Source: Cupriavidus sp. EM10
GTDB taxonomy: Bacteria > Pseudomonadota > Gammaproteobacteria > Burkholderiales > Burkholderiaceae
Length of the DNA stretch: 64,000 nucleotides
Direction: 5' to 3'
Assembly: GCF_018729255.1 (NCBI RefSeq)
Contig: NZ_CP076063.1
Coordinates: 62,001 to 126,000, forward strand
A model generated the notes under the pieces. That model was not told the DNA's origin, did not search any database, and saw only the letters and a program-made list of their open reading frames with translations. This document shows positions 19,205 through 27,135 of the stretch, in pieces. Both the position numbers and the translations under genes were made by a program. How positions within the stretch are numbered: the first letter of the stretch is position 1; each line of letters starts with the position of its first letter.

Positions 19205-19639
19205 CTAGCATCCCATCCGGTACTGTTGGTCGCGGATCACGCGGTGCTGCTGGCGCAGGTTGTCTTGCCACGACGATGGGTTGGGGCGTCGCATCGAAGC
19301 TTCAACGGCCCTGGCCTGCTCGGCGAGCGCATCGCATGCAACGGCCTGTGGCTGGGCCTGTACGGACGTGGTAGCAGTGGCGTTCTGCGCCCCCGCGCGA
19401 GACGTGCTCGCGCGCGCCTCGAGATACTCCTGCTCTTGCCGGCGCACGCCTTCACTTTTGCCGATAGTAGAGACCGTCCCGACGGCAGTGCTGGCAACCG
19501 GAGAATAACCTGTTGGGCAGTACAGATCCTGCGTGTACAACACTCGGCTGGCGCGCTGGCATTTCGTAAAGGCATGGGCTGTGCCCAGCGAAGCGCCGAT
19601 CATGGCCAAGGCCGCCAAGCAGATCGTTACTCGACCCAT
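19205..19639 (-). CDS. Small exported protein with two-cysteine motif
   Basis: A 144-aa protein. The start at 19639 gives a signal peptide (MGRVTICLAALAMIGASLGT, cleaved after AHA). The mature N-terminus FTKCQRASRVLYTQDLYCPT places two cysteines 16 residues apart, which recalls DUF4124-like periplasmic domains. The remainder is polar with a Gln/Arg-rich C-terminus. It overlaps the end of the preceding 36-aa gene by 13 bp. No function can be assigned. Confidence 0.6.
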   Translation of the reverse strand: MGRVTICLAALAMIGASLGTAHAFTKCQRASRVLYTQDLYCPTGYSPVASTAVGTVSTIGKSEGVRRQEQEYLEARASTSRAGAQNATATTSVQAQPQAVACDALAEQARAVEASMRRPNPSSWQDNLRQQHRVIRDQQYRMGC

Positions 19640-19737
19640 GCGTAGCTCGGGTCGTTCGTGATAATCCAGCGCAGGCCCGCAAAAAGCGCGGCCAAGAGGG
19701 TGAGGGCGTACAGAGCCCAGGCGAGGGTGGTGACCAT
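19627..19737 (-). CDS. 36-aa single-pass membrane microprotein
   Basis: A very short gene with a good ribosome site (GGGAGAAGC seven bases before ATG). It encodes one hydrophobic helix (LAWALYALTLLAALFAGLRW) and a short polar tail. It overlaps the next gene by 13 bp, consistent with translational coupling. Its role is unknown; it may be a small membrane partner of the exported protein that follows. Confidence 0.5.
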   Translation of the reverse strand: MVTTLAWALYALTLLAALFAGLRWIITNDPSYAWVE

Positions 19738-19757
19738 GTTGCTTCTCCCGGTGTTGT

Positions 19758-20751
19758 TCAGTTCGTTTGTCCGGAAATTCGAGCTGCGAGTATGGCGTAG
19801 CAGGCTTGCGACGGCCTCCCCGGCTAAAGAGGGGGCGATCCTGGCTCTCAGGCGGGTCGAGTGTGGCGGCGATTCGTGTAACCGTCCGGTTGCTGGCCAG
19901 GCCCAGCCGCTCCGTAACTGCGTCGGGCGCGACGCCACGAATCAACAGCCGCCGGCAGTAGGTGTTGCGCAGTATTCGCGGGCCCATGTCTTCGGCCTCG
20001 TGGTCAACCGCGGCGAATGCCTCACGAACGATCTTGCCAAGGCTCATGTCCGTGATCGGCGTGCCTGTGCGCTTGAGGGAGAACAGGAGATCGCCCTCGG
20101 CTGGCCAAGCTCGGCGCTCACCGAGCCATGCGCTCAGTGTCGCGACCGCAAAGGGCTCCAGATGAATGGTTCGGGATAGCTTGGGTGGGCGCGCCGGTAC
20201 GTGGAGATATGGCGGTGATGCGTGGGGTTCAGGTCTTGGATGCGCGCCGCGCGGCCTTCGCTGGCCGTGACACCGGTGCTGAGGAACATCGCGATGATCG
20301 CCCGTTTCTGCAGGGTGACCGGATCGTCGGAGGGCTGTGGTCGTACGAACTCCTGCATGTCACGGTCGACGTCTTCGGGCAGGAACAGAACATCGGGATC
20401 GTCGACGGGCCAGTGCTGACCGACGACGAGTTCGCTGGCAGGGTTGGCATCCCGGACGCCGATGGCCACAAGATGCCTGCAGAGGCGATCGACCAGCTTG
20501 AGATAGCGCATGCGCGTCGCTGGCGAGTAGTTTGCGGCATCGCCGTCGCGCCAGAAACCATCGAGAACATCGGCGCCGAAGCTGGCCAGCGTGGCACCGC
20601 ACCCGACCAGGTATCGGTGGAACCTGTCGAACATCGCCCGATGCTGAACGATGGATTGCTGGGAGAACGGCCGCCGGTCAGCGCCAGCGGCTTCGCGGGC
20701 CTGCCAGTCGGCATACGCCCGTTGGGGATCGGAAAGCCACAGTTTATCCAT
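19758..20751 (-). CDS. Tyrosine-recombinase-like integrase, catalytically degenerate, frameshifted
   Basis: A phage-integrase-type protein. The N-terminal SAM-like core-binding domain covers about residues 1-110 (SQQSIVQHRAMFDRFHRYLV). The catalytic fold follows. The frame breaks near 20165, where EPF continues as AVATLSAWLGERRAW. The Arg of box I is absent (GVTASEGRAA in place of G-x-R-x-S-E). Box II reads PRILRNTYCRRLLIRGV rather than HxLRH. The usual terminal Tyr position reads RTVTRIAATL. The 3' end is uncertain; the first stop in a plausible frame is at 19758. It may be an inactive recombinase or a DNA-binding derivative. Confidence 0.55.
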
Positions 20752-20788
20752 AAGAATTTATATACTGAAAGTTGCCTGCCTCGCAAAC

Positions 20789-21148
20789 CTATCGTCGCTT
20801 CGCGACGCGATCTGCTTGCAAGTGGAGGGGTAGCCTGCCCGAGCGCGGCGCCCGCCGAAGGCGCGCGTAACGAGGGTAGTAAGCGTCCATCGCCTGTTCC
20901 ACCGCTTCCACGCGGCTCATCTCAAGCGGCGGGCATTCGAGTAGATGCTCGTCTGCGCAGTAACGGAGGATTTCAAGCAAAAAGGCGTGCCGGCGACTCT
21001 CGGGAAATTGGAGTCGACGATTCCTTGTCCAAGCGTGGTAGCCGGCAAAGGCGAGGGCGAGCAACTGCTCGGCCGTACCGTCCAGATGTTCCGCGAGGCG
21101 CTGGGCCTCCCCACTCAAAATGCGCTGGTTTTCGGCCTCGATGCTCAT
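20789..21148 (-). CDS. Hypothetical protein, 119 aa
   Basis: The start at 21148 overlaps the stop of the YaaA-like gene by 4 bp (ATGA), so the two are co-translated. The protein is helical and soluble (MSIEAENQRILSGEAQRLAE; EQLLALAFAGYHAWTRNRRL). No known motif is recognised. Its fixed coupling to the preceding gene suggests a joint role. Confidence 0.5.
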   Translation of the reverse strand: MSIEAENQRILSGEAQRLAEHLDGTAEQLLALAFAGYHAWTRNRRLQFPESRRHAFLLEILRYCADEHLLECPPLEMSRVEAVEQAMDAYYPRYARLRRAPRSGRLPLHLQADRVAKRR

Positions 21149-21897
21149 GACGTTAGCCCCAAGTCCGTTACGCTGACCCAGCGAGTACTCCCTCTCATGC
21201 GACCTTTCACATCGCAAGCGATTTCTACCTCTGCGGTCGGCCCGATAGGTCCCGGAAAGAGCGCAAGAACGTGCGCAGGCGTGGTCGTCGAACCTGGAAT
21301 CACCCGGTATTGGAGTTCTACCTCGGCGCCCACTTCGAATGGACCATATCGCCGAAACACCGGGTTGCCGTTCGGATGCGAGCCAATCTGCTCGACAAAC
21401 TGCGGGGCCATTCCAGCGAGGAAACGAGCAAGTTGAGAGCGCTGGTTGCCGATACCGCCGCTGACCTCCTCGATGGGCAGGCGCTCCGCGCCTACCAGCC
21501 GGATCGCAGCGCGCATCACGCGCCGGTAAGTTTGTCCTCCGGCGAGGAGCACTCTACTGGCCCTGAATGGCCAGGCCACCTGCATCACGGACTGATTCAG
21601 CCTTTTCAAGATTTCGTCTGCGCGGGCAGTTGTCATCTGCAGATCGTACGGGTCGAGCGTGTCGTCGGGCGCTACGAAACCGTGCTTGGCGGAGAGGATG
21701 ACCATCGCAGGCGCGGCGGTGCCGCATGGAGTGTGGGCACGGTAGGTCTGGTACATCACGCCTTGGTAGAGATGCAGGGCAGGGGAGCGGACGGCGGCTT
21801 TCTTTCCGGAACAAGCCAGAACAATCAGGGCCGCCGCCGCGGGATCAAATTCGACTTTTGTGTTGTGCGGGAAGAAGGCAAGCTGCATTGCGGGCAC
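21145..21897 (-). CDS. YaaA-like / DUF6884-type protein
   Basis: A 250-aa protein whose N-terminal half has the pattern of DUF6884 and peroxide-stress YaaA-like proteins: ALIVLACSGKKAAVRSPALH, then a conserved MVILSAKHGFVAPDDTLDPY. The C-terminal part (VEVSGGIG..., FRRYGPFEVGAEVELQYRVI) is a separate domain I do not recognise. Family members occur in phage and plasmid regions; some may act on nucleic-acid bases, which is an inference. A GTG start at 21897 or an ATG at 21888 are both possible. The gene is divergent from the KfrA gene at 22027. Confidence 0.55.
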   Translation of the reverse strand: MPAMQLAFFPHNTKVEFDPAAAALIVLACSGKKAAVRSPALHLYQGVMYQTYRAHTPCGTAAPAMVILSAKHGFVAPDDTLDPYDLQMTTARADEILKRLNQSVMQVAWPFRASRVLLAGGQTYRRVMRAAIRLVGAERLPIEEVSGGIGNQRSQLARFLAGMAPQFVEQIGSHPNGNPVFRRYGPFEVGAEVELQYRVIPGSTTTPAHVLALFPGPIGPTAEVEIACDVKGRMRGSTRWVSVTDLGLTS

Positions 21898-21979
21898 TCA
21901 AGCGATGTGGCGAAATTGCCCCTTGAGCGTACGCCACTAAGCGGCATGTCAAGCATCCAGCTTGCGTTCGCTATGCACA

Positions 21980-22020
21980 AAACATAACATTCATAACATA
22001 ACAATACGTAACACATTGGA
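21980..22020. promoter_or_regulatory. ATAAC-repeat operator/promoter region before kfrA
   Basis: AT-rich stretch with repeated ACATAAC (21982-21988), CATAACATAAC (21992-22002) and ACGTAAC (22006-22012), immediately before the ribosome site TTGGAG and the start at 22027. It lies in the divergent gap to the YaaA-like gene. Iterated sites fit KfrA-type autoregulation. Confidence 0.5.
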
Positions 22021-22026
22021 GTTGTT

Positions 22027-22914
22027 ATGATCCGTGAAGCGTCCATTACGCAAGAACAGGTCAACGCCGCGGCCAACGCCCTCCGCGCCGCCGGCGCCAA
22101 GGTCACCGTTCGGGCAGTGCGCAAAGAACTTGGTGACGTCGGCTCTCAGTCGACCGTGATGCGTATGCTGGCCGACTGGAAATCCGAGCAGGTGCAAGTC
22201 CCCGAAGCGCCGATGGCACTGCCGGCGCCGCTGCAGCGCGTCCTGGCTGACTATCTCGCCAAGCTCATTACGGAAGGGAAGGTAGAACTGTCCGCAGAGG
22301 TGGCTGAACTTCAGCAGGTCAACGGTGACCTTGGCATCGAAAACGAGCGGCTGATCAGCCAGCTTGAAGCCGTGCAGGCCGAGAATGCGGCTTTGCAATC
22401 GGAGCGCGATGCATATGCGGGGCGCGTACAGCAGCTCGAGGCAGATCTGGGCGTTTCTCGTGCCGAAACGGAACACGAGCGCAACGCGGCCGCATCCGTC
22501 CGGACGGACCTGGCCAAGTCGCAACTTCGCCTGGAAGCCGTGCCGGGGCTGGAGGAGGAACTGAAGGCGGCGCGTGCCGAGGCAGCGAAAGAGCGCGGGG
22601 ATCGAGTTATCGCGGAGCAAAAGGCGGCCGTAGCCGCCGCCCGACTTGAAGGCGCGGAAAGGGAGCGCGAGCGCATAGAAAGCGCGCTTCGCGAAGCATC
22701 GGCACGCGAGGAACAGGCAAACGTCCAGGTGAACGAGCTCACGGCGCAATTGGTAGACGGCCGGCTAGTGCGAGCGCGCGGCGAACGGGAAGGGCGAAAG
22801 CTGGTGGATCTCCGGCGCGCTGTTGGGCCGGTATCGCCTGAGCGAAAGGCCGGCTCCGAGAAGCGCAGTGTTGCGCGCGGCAAGCCGACGCCCGACGCAT
22901 CGGGCACGCCATAA
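22027..22914 (+). CDS. KfrA-family plasmid regulator
   Basis: A 295-aa protein with an N-terminal KfrA DNA-binding domain (ITQEQVNAAANALRAAGAKV; TVRAVRKELGDVGSQSTVMR) and a long coiled coil (residues about 90-245, heptad-like Ala/Glu/Arg). The C-terminal tail is basic and disordered. KfrA proteins bind iterated operators in their own promoter and assist plasmid maintenance; the ATAAC repeats just upstream fit this. It is a second, distinct KfrA-like gene besides the one at 16259-17239. Confidence 0.8.
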   Translation: MIREASITQEQVNAAANALRAAGAKVTVRAVRKELGDVGSQSTVMRMLADWKSEQVQVPEAPMALPAPLQRVLADYLAKLITEGKVELSAEVAELQQVNGDLGIENERLISQLEAVQAENAALQSERDAYAGRVQQLEADLGVSRAETEHERNAAASVRTDLAKSQLRLEAVPGLEEELKAARAEAAKERGDRVIAEQKAAVAAARLEGAERERERIESALREASAREEQANVQVNELTAQLVDGRLVRARGEREGRKLVDLRRAVGPVSPERKAGSEKRSVARGKPTPDASGTP

Positions 22915-22954
22915 GCTCTGAATCGACGGGCGAGTCCCCGAAGGAGATGCGCTG

Positions 22955-23233
22955 ATGCCTCTCGCGCTCCATGCTGACCTGGTGAAAACCATCTACCGGC
23001 AAGCCATCGACCCGCACGCCAGCGATGGCGAGGGGCACCACAGCCGGCAGCCGGCTTGGGGTGAATTGGGTGCTCCGTTGCGCAACGCGGCGCGAAGAAC
23101 CCACAAGAGGAAAAGTCTCCGGCGGTGCCAGAAGATTGGCCCAGCCAGTCGACGCCACGAAGTCGTGACAGAACACTGGCCATTCGATTCACACGGAGAG
23201 AGGGTGCCATGGAGCACAGCCAAGATCTGCTAA
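22955..23233 (+). CDS. Hypothetical protein, 92 aa
   Basis: A strong ribosome site (AAGGAGAT, seven bases upstream) supports the ATG at 22955. The first 25 residues (MPLALHADLVKTIYRQAIDP) look like real protein; the later half is Arg-rich and may be out of frame. No family is recognised. Confidence 0.4.
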   Translation: MPLALHADLVKTIYRQAIDPHASDGEGHHSRQPAWGELGAPLRNAARRTHKRKSLRRCQKIGPASRRHEVVTEHWPFDSHGERVPWSTAKIC

Positions 23234-23304
23234 CAGCGGCCTACCAGCTGGCCACGATTGGGATGTTTCTGCTGGAACTCAGGAAGCTACGGCGCAAGTC
23301 ATAG
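23209..23304 (+). CDS. 31-aa hypothetical microprotein
   Basis: Short reading frame MEHSQDLLTAAYQLATIGMF followed by a leucine- and lysine/arginine-rich tail, with GGAGAGAGGG upstream as a ribosome site. It forms one amphipathic or membrane helix. A hairpin (GGGCCGCC...GGCGGCC, about 23328-23349) follows and may terminate transcription. Confidence 0.35.
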   Translation: MEHSQDLLTAAYQLATIGMFLLELRKLRRKS

Positions 23305-23445
23305 ATCGGCCTGAGGCGCTTGATTGGGCCGCCTTTCGGGGCGGCCTTTCGTCCCTTATGACAAAGAAAACGCCCCCAGGGTCACAAAACCGGCGCCCTA
23401 GGCGCCCCGCACCGGCGGAAGCCGCAACCTGAGATAGAGAAGAAC

Positions 23446-23685
23446 ATGAGTCAAGGTCCAAGTCCTGAACGAATCGCGGAACTGAAGAACGAGGGCTACC
23501 GCGTCCACATGGTGAACGATCAAGACGGGCTGTACGCCTGGTACCACCCCACTTCGGGGGCAAGCCAAAGCCATCACAAGGATGTTCAGCCGCCGCGCAC
23601 GTCCGAGCTTCAGGCATGGGACGACTGTGATGCCTACGTGTCCTTGGACATGCCGACCAAGCTTGTGCCCGACTGGGGCAAATAA
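23446..23685 (+). CDS. Hypothetical protein, 79 aa
   Basis: A small acidic, soluble protein (MSQGPSPERIAELKNEGYRV; GLYAWYHPTSGASQ). No signal peptide or membrane segment. It is followed by the GC-rich stem GGCTGGCCAGCCGCCTCCGG (from about 23690) and a T-run, a likely terminator. Function unknown. Confidence 0.5.
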   Translation: MSQGPSPERIAELKNEGYRVHMVNDQDGLYAWYHPTSGASQSHHKDVQPPRTSELQAWDDCDAYVSLDMPTKLVPDWGK

Positions 23686-23884
23686 GTCGGCTGGCCAGCC
23701 GCCTCCGGGCGGCTTTTTCGTGTGTTACGCCCATGCCGATAATTGGAATTATCGGCATGGCGTTTGCTGCTGGAACAGCAACGTCAGGTGCCAGCTCCGG
23801 CCACTTCAACGATCCCGGCGACCTTCTTGCGATCCCTGTCCTTGTCCAGAGTCGTCTCTGAATTGGGTCGGACCTGCCCGCGGT

Positions 23885-24678
23885 TGCCACCACTGAGTCC
23901 CGAAAGATGTGGAAGGCTCCCAAGCTGCAACAGCAGAATATTGGAAGCCGCTGGCCCCGACGCTTCAGTATCTGCGCGCGCACGAAGCCTCCTGACGCTG
24001 GCTCGAGCGCGATCCGCAGCGGTGACGCGGAGGCGTCATGGGCAGCCCCGATAGAACGTATCGCAAACGCCAATGCGTCCGTTGCCGCTACGAGGCCCTG
24101 CAGGCGCCGGATCCCTTCTGGTCGCGCGCGAGGCAACCATGCCACAAGCGCGCCCAACGCATTCGACCGCAGGATGGTCTCGCACGCCCACTGTGCGTCG
24201 GCAGGCGACTCTGTTTTACCCATCGAACGTGCCTGGCCAATCCAATGCGGGCTAGCTCGGGCCCGTTTGGAGCATACGGACAGCCTACCAACCATATCGG
24301 GCGATTGCGTTGTACCGCTGCGTCCAGCGCTCCTCGGAGCATTGATAGTTCACCGATGCCCGGGTGTTTAACGATCAGTTCCGAGACAGATCCCTCAGCC
24401 CAACCGCCGCCCGGCAGTTCCGCGTCCAGTTCTAGAATCCCGCTGGAAACGACACGGCCAACGGGCCGCGCAAGTTGACTCGCGCGCCAGAGGGACGGGT
24501 GGATAGTTGTCGGATCGATTACTCGGGCCGCGCTAGCCGTCGGCACTTGAGCATCCTCGCCCGCCCGGACTGCGGGCGCAATGGTCTCCGCCCGCAGCGC
24601 TGCAGGCGCCGTGCATGGCGAGTGATCAACCAGCAGCGGCAATTGCTGGCCAGCATCAGAATGGATTGTCTGCCTCAT
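23885..24678 (-). CDS. imuA: ImuA-like SOS mutagenesis protein, frameshifted
   Basis: ImuA is a RecA-related partner of the ImuB/DnaE2 translesion mutagenesis system. Matches are LWRASQLARPVGRVVSSGIL, ELDAELPGGGWAEGSVSELI and, after a frameshift near 24228 (one A lost from an A run), ESPADAQWACETILRSNALG and AWLPRARPEGIRRLQ. A LexA box sits directly before the start codon. imuB and dnaE2 are not in the window, so this copy is an orphan. The 3' end is uncertain because the frame runs on past the expected end. Confidence 0.7.
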
Positions 24679-24679
24679 A

Positions 24680-24695
24680 CTGTGAATATATACAG
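24680..24695 (-). promoter_or_regulatory. LexA box (SOS operator) for imuA
   Basis: CTGTGAATATATACAG, a perfect match to the CTGT-N8-ACAG SOS consensus. It ends one base from the imuA start codon, so LexA would block the promoter, and the transcript may have almost no leader. Confidence 0.8.
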
Positions 24696-24923
24696 TATGA
24701 GGAAAACGACATCAAGCCATGCGTAGCTATCTGGTAGCTACCAGATACCAATAATAAGGTTTATGTTAAATCACATTGACACGTGATTCGGAACGGAAAG
24801 TGGCGGTTGCAGCTTACACGCAGCATCTGCTGACGCCCCGCAGAATGGCCCGTAGGACAGTATCTGATACCGAAACGCCGATTCGAATAGAACACTGAAG
24901 TCAGGCCAACAAAGGAGACGATC

Positions 24924-25142
24924 ATGGCCAACGACATCCACGTGGTTCCGGCTGGCGACGGCTGGGCGGTTGAGGCGGCTGGAGGAGGCAGGCGGACGAT
25001 GTTCGCTACTCAGGAAGAAGCCATTGCGGCTGGTACCGAACGCGCCAAACAAGACGAGGTCGAGTTGCTCATCCACGGCCGCGACGGTCAGATCCGTGAG
25101 CGCAACACCTTCGGCCATGACCCGCGAGACGTTAAGGGCTAA
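24924..25142 (+). CDS. DUF2188-type small protein
   Basis: A 72-aa soluble protein with the DUF2188 pattern: DIHVVPAGDGWAVEAAGGGR followed by ATQEEAIAAGTERAKQDEVE and LLIHGRDGQIRERNTFG. A good ribosome site (AAAGGAGACGATC) precedes the ATG. The function of the family is unknown. It ends 5 bp before the DNA ligase gene, so the two form an operon; small DUF2188 proteins often accompany ligase or Ku genes, from memory. Confidence 0.75.
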   Translation: MANDIHVVPAGDGWAVEAAGGGRRTMFATQEEAIAAGTERAKQDEVELLIHGRDGQIRERNTFGHDPRDVKG

Positions 25143-25147
25143 GGCCC

Positions 25148-25777
25148 ATGCCGCGAGGTACGGAACCGTTGGATCTGGCGGCATTCGCGCCGATGCTTCC
25201 CGGCCTGCGCAAGTCGCTGCCGCGCGGCGACGGCTGGTGGGCCGAGGTCAAGTACGACGGCTACCGAGCTTTGGCATTGACCGGCTCGATCCCGTCTGTG
25301 CGAACAAAGAACGGTGCCAACTGTACTACCTGGTTCCCCGAACTACACCACAGCCTCAAGGCCCTCCCCGCCAACACGGTCCTCGATGGCGAGGTCTGCG
25401 TGCTGGATGCCGTCGGCCGCGCCGACTTTGAGCGGCTGCATGGGCGGGCCAGGCGCAAGTCCTGGTACGAAGGCGCCGACCCGATTGTCTACTGCGTCTT
25501 CGACATTCTCGCGATCAGGGGTCGGGACGTGCGGGTGCAGCCGATCGAGGAGCGCAAGACTATGCTGCGCCCGCTACTCGCTGCCCTGCCCGGCCTTCTC
25601 TATGTCCAGGCTGTCCTTGATCAGGCGGATTGGCTCTTCGCGAGCGCTCTAGCGCTCAATCTTGAAGGCATCGTATGCAAGCGTGCCGGCAGCCCCTATC
25701 AAGGTGGGCCAACCACTGACTGGATCAAGGTAAAGCGGCCCGATGCGCATAAGCACGGCGCATTTCGGCGTAGTTAG
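25148..25777 (+). CDS. Minimal ATP-dependent DNA ligase (LigD ligase-domain type)
   Basis: A 209-aa nucleotidyltransferase domain. The adenylated lysine is K35 in motif I (EVKYDGYR). Motif III is VLDGEV, motif IIIa lies in IVYCVFDILAIRGRDV, motif IV is LEGIVCKR and motif V is DWIKVK. The protein stops soon after motif V, so the OB-fold of normal ligases is missing or very short. LigD ligase domains seal breaks with Ku in non-homologous end joining; no Ku or polymerase domain is present. It may act with chromosomal partners. Confidence 0.8.
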   Translation: MPRGTEPLDLAAFAPMLPGLRKSLPRGDGWWAEVKYDGYRALALTGSIPSVRTKNGANCTTWFPELHHSLKALPANTVLDGEVCVLDAVGRADFERLHGRARRKSWYEGADPIVYCVFDILAIRGRDVRVQPIEERKTMLRPLLAALPGLLYVQAVLDQADWLFASALALNLEGIVCKRAGSPYQGGPTTDWIKVKRPDAHKHGAFRRS

Positions 25778-25964
25778 CGTGCGTGCCTGCCAAAGGCAAA
25801 AAAAGCCCGCGGATGGATACGCGGGCCGGGATCGTCACCGTGGGGTCAATCACGATGGCGCATTTTCGGTTCTTAAGTGCCGTATTGTCACCCCGACGTC
25901 CGAGGGATACAGCCAACCTAGACGAAGTGGTTCCCGTCAGATCTTGCGGGCCGTTTAGTGAGCA

Positions 25965-25980
25965 CTGTATATTTATACAG
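25965..25980 (+). promoter_or_regulatory. LexA box (SOS operator) for the gene at 25983
   Basis: CTGTATATTTATACAG, a perfect CTGT-N8-ACAG palindrome that ends two bases before the ATG at 25983. It mirrors the imuA box at 24680. Confidence 0.8.
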
Positions 25981-25982
25981 GT

Positions 25983-26363
25983 ATGCTTTTCGAAGTCATG
26001 AAACTCTGCCTGGAAGGACGCCGGCTACACCGCGGATGGTGGGGCGGGCAGCTGCTATGGCGCGGCCAGGTCGTGATCGAGGACCGCATGGATACGCGCG
26101 CCCACCGCGTCATACCGCATGCCATCATGCTCTACAGCCAGCACCAAGACGTTGCGGAACTTGGCGTGCTGTACGACGCGAAGATCGTCAGAATGACTTC
26201 CGACGATTTGGTTGTCACGGGATTCGAGCGCGCCGACTTCGAACTGAAGGAATACCGGCAAGCCTGGCTGATGCGGCCGATCACGCGCGAGGAATTGGAA
26301 ACGCCAATTCCTGCTGACGTGGTGCGCGGCCGGGGGAAGTCCAGCAAATTGAATGGAGGGTGA
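25983..26363 (+). CDS. SOS-controlled hypothetical protein, 126 aa
   Basis: An unrecognised soluble protein (CLEGRRLHRGWWGGQLLWRG; LVVTGFERADFELKEYRQAW). It begins at, or just after, a LexA box, and its stop TGA overlaps the ATG of the SRAP gene, so both should be made in the SOS response. A downstream Met (MKLCLEGRRL, residue 6) is another possible start. Its place beside a SRAP gene suggests a DNA-damage role, which is an inference from context only. Confidence 0.6.
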   Translation: MLFEVMKLCLEGRRLHRGWWGGQLLWRGQVVIEDRMDTRAHRVIPHAIMLYSQHQDVAELGVLYDAKIVRMTSDDLVVTGFERADFELKEYRQAWLMRPITREELETPIPADVVRGRGKSSKLNGG

Positions 26364-26365
26364 TG

Positions 26366-26587
26366 ATGTGCGTCAACTACGCGCCGGTCCAATGGCAAGT
26401 GCTCCGAGACGTTTTTGGCGTCGAACCGCCTGCCGGAGAATGGCGATCGGAAGCTTGGCCTGACTACCCTGCCCCGATCATCCGCGCAACGGAGAGTGGC
26501 GAGCGTGAAGCCGTGCTTGCATCCTTCAGTATGGTGCCTAATGTGCGTGAGCACGAGATTCGATGGATGCGCGAGCACGGTAATTGA
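26366..26587 (+). pseudogene. SRAP (YedK/HMCES-type) N-terminal fragment
   Basis: SRAP proteins form a thiazolidine link to abasic sites through Cys2. This frame begins MCVNYAPVQWQVLRDVFGVE with that Cys2 and continues to AVLASFSMVP, then diverges and stops after 73 aa; normal members exceed 200 aa. The active-site Asn, Glu and His region is lost. The start at 26366 (after GGAGGGTG) is chosen because it puts Cys at position 2. It abuts the left edge of the transposon, so loss by insertion or deletion is likely. Confidence 0.65.
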
Positions 26588-26693
26588 TGGTCGGCTGCGG
26601 CACCGTCCATCACCAATGTTGCGTGCCGTCGGGCAACGCTGATGGACGTGGCGATCTATCGCGGTGGACCGGATGCGGAGCAGCGGCACTGAT

Positions 26694-26723
26694 GTAACAA
26701 GGGGCCCGGCGGGCCCTTGTTAC
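26694..26723 (-). terminator. Palindrome/terminator inside the transposon edge
   Basis: GTAACAAGGG / CCCTTGTTAC around a GC-rich centre, a near-perfect inverted repeat a few bases beyond the stop at 26728. It probably ends minus-strand transcription of the transposon genes. Confidence 0.6.
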
Positions 26724-26727
26724 TGGA

Positions 26728-26999
26728 TCAGAAGTCGTTATCTGCGAGATCGCCAAGGCCATCAGGATGCTCCTGCCGATCTTCGGCCAGCCACTGGGCC
26801 AAGGCCAATTGATAGTGAGCATGCAGACGGTCGCGCAGATCGTCGAGCAATTCGATCACAGCCCAGGCCTGCGCGGGCGTCCAGTTGGCATCAATGAGCA
26901 GGGGCAGCCCTGGGCGATGCCGGATGGCTGGTGGAAGGTCATGGTGATGTCGTCGTTGTGTTGATGGACGTGGCGGCGATGGCCAACGGCGCCACTCAC
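26728..26999 (-). CDS. Small fourth protein of the TniA/TniB-like transposon, frameshifted
   Basis: A GTG start at 26999 overlaps the ATPase stop by 4 bp (GTGA). The frame then shifts once (near 26910, loss of one base in a CC/GG run) to give LPLLIDANWTPAQAWAVIEL, DDLRDRLHAHYQLALAQWLA and a final LADNDF. The helical segment with WTPAQAWAV..LLDDLR is typical of small hypothetical proteins that follow transposon ATPases, from memory. The function is unknown. Confidence 0.5.
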
Positions 27000-27135
27000 C
27001 GCCTGGCGCGGCGGTTCAGGGTTGCGCTGTAGGTTTCCAGATAGAGCTTCTCGTCGATCTGCGGTAGCTCCCGCTGCGCGGCCTGGGCCAGAAGCTCGCC
27101 CGCCAGGTTCATCAGGATGCGGTAATTGCCGGCGG
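26996..27135 (-). pseudogene. 3' part of the split transposon ATPase gene
   Basis: The frame reads NYRILMNLAGELLAQAAQRE then LPQIDEKLYLETYSATLNRR and stops. It is the C-terminal end of the AAA ATPase whose 5' part lies at 29824-30525. An IS21 element separates the pieces. Joining 30525-29824 to 27127-26996 (one copy of the 8-bp duplication) gives 834 bp, an exact open frame of 277 aa. Confidence 0.85.
27128..27135. repeat. IS21 target-site duplication, left copy
   Basis: GCCGGCGG, identical to 29824-29831 on the other side of the element. Confidence 0.9.
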
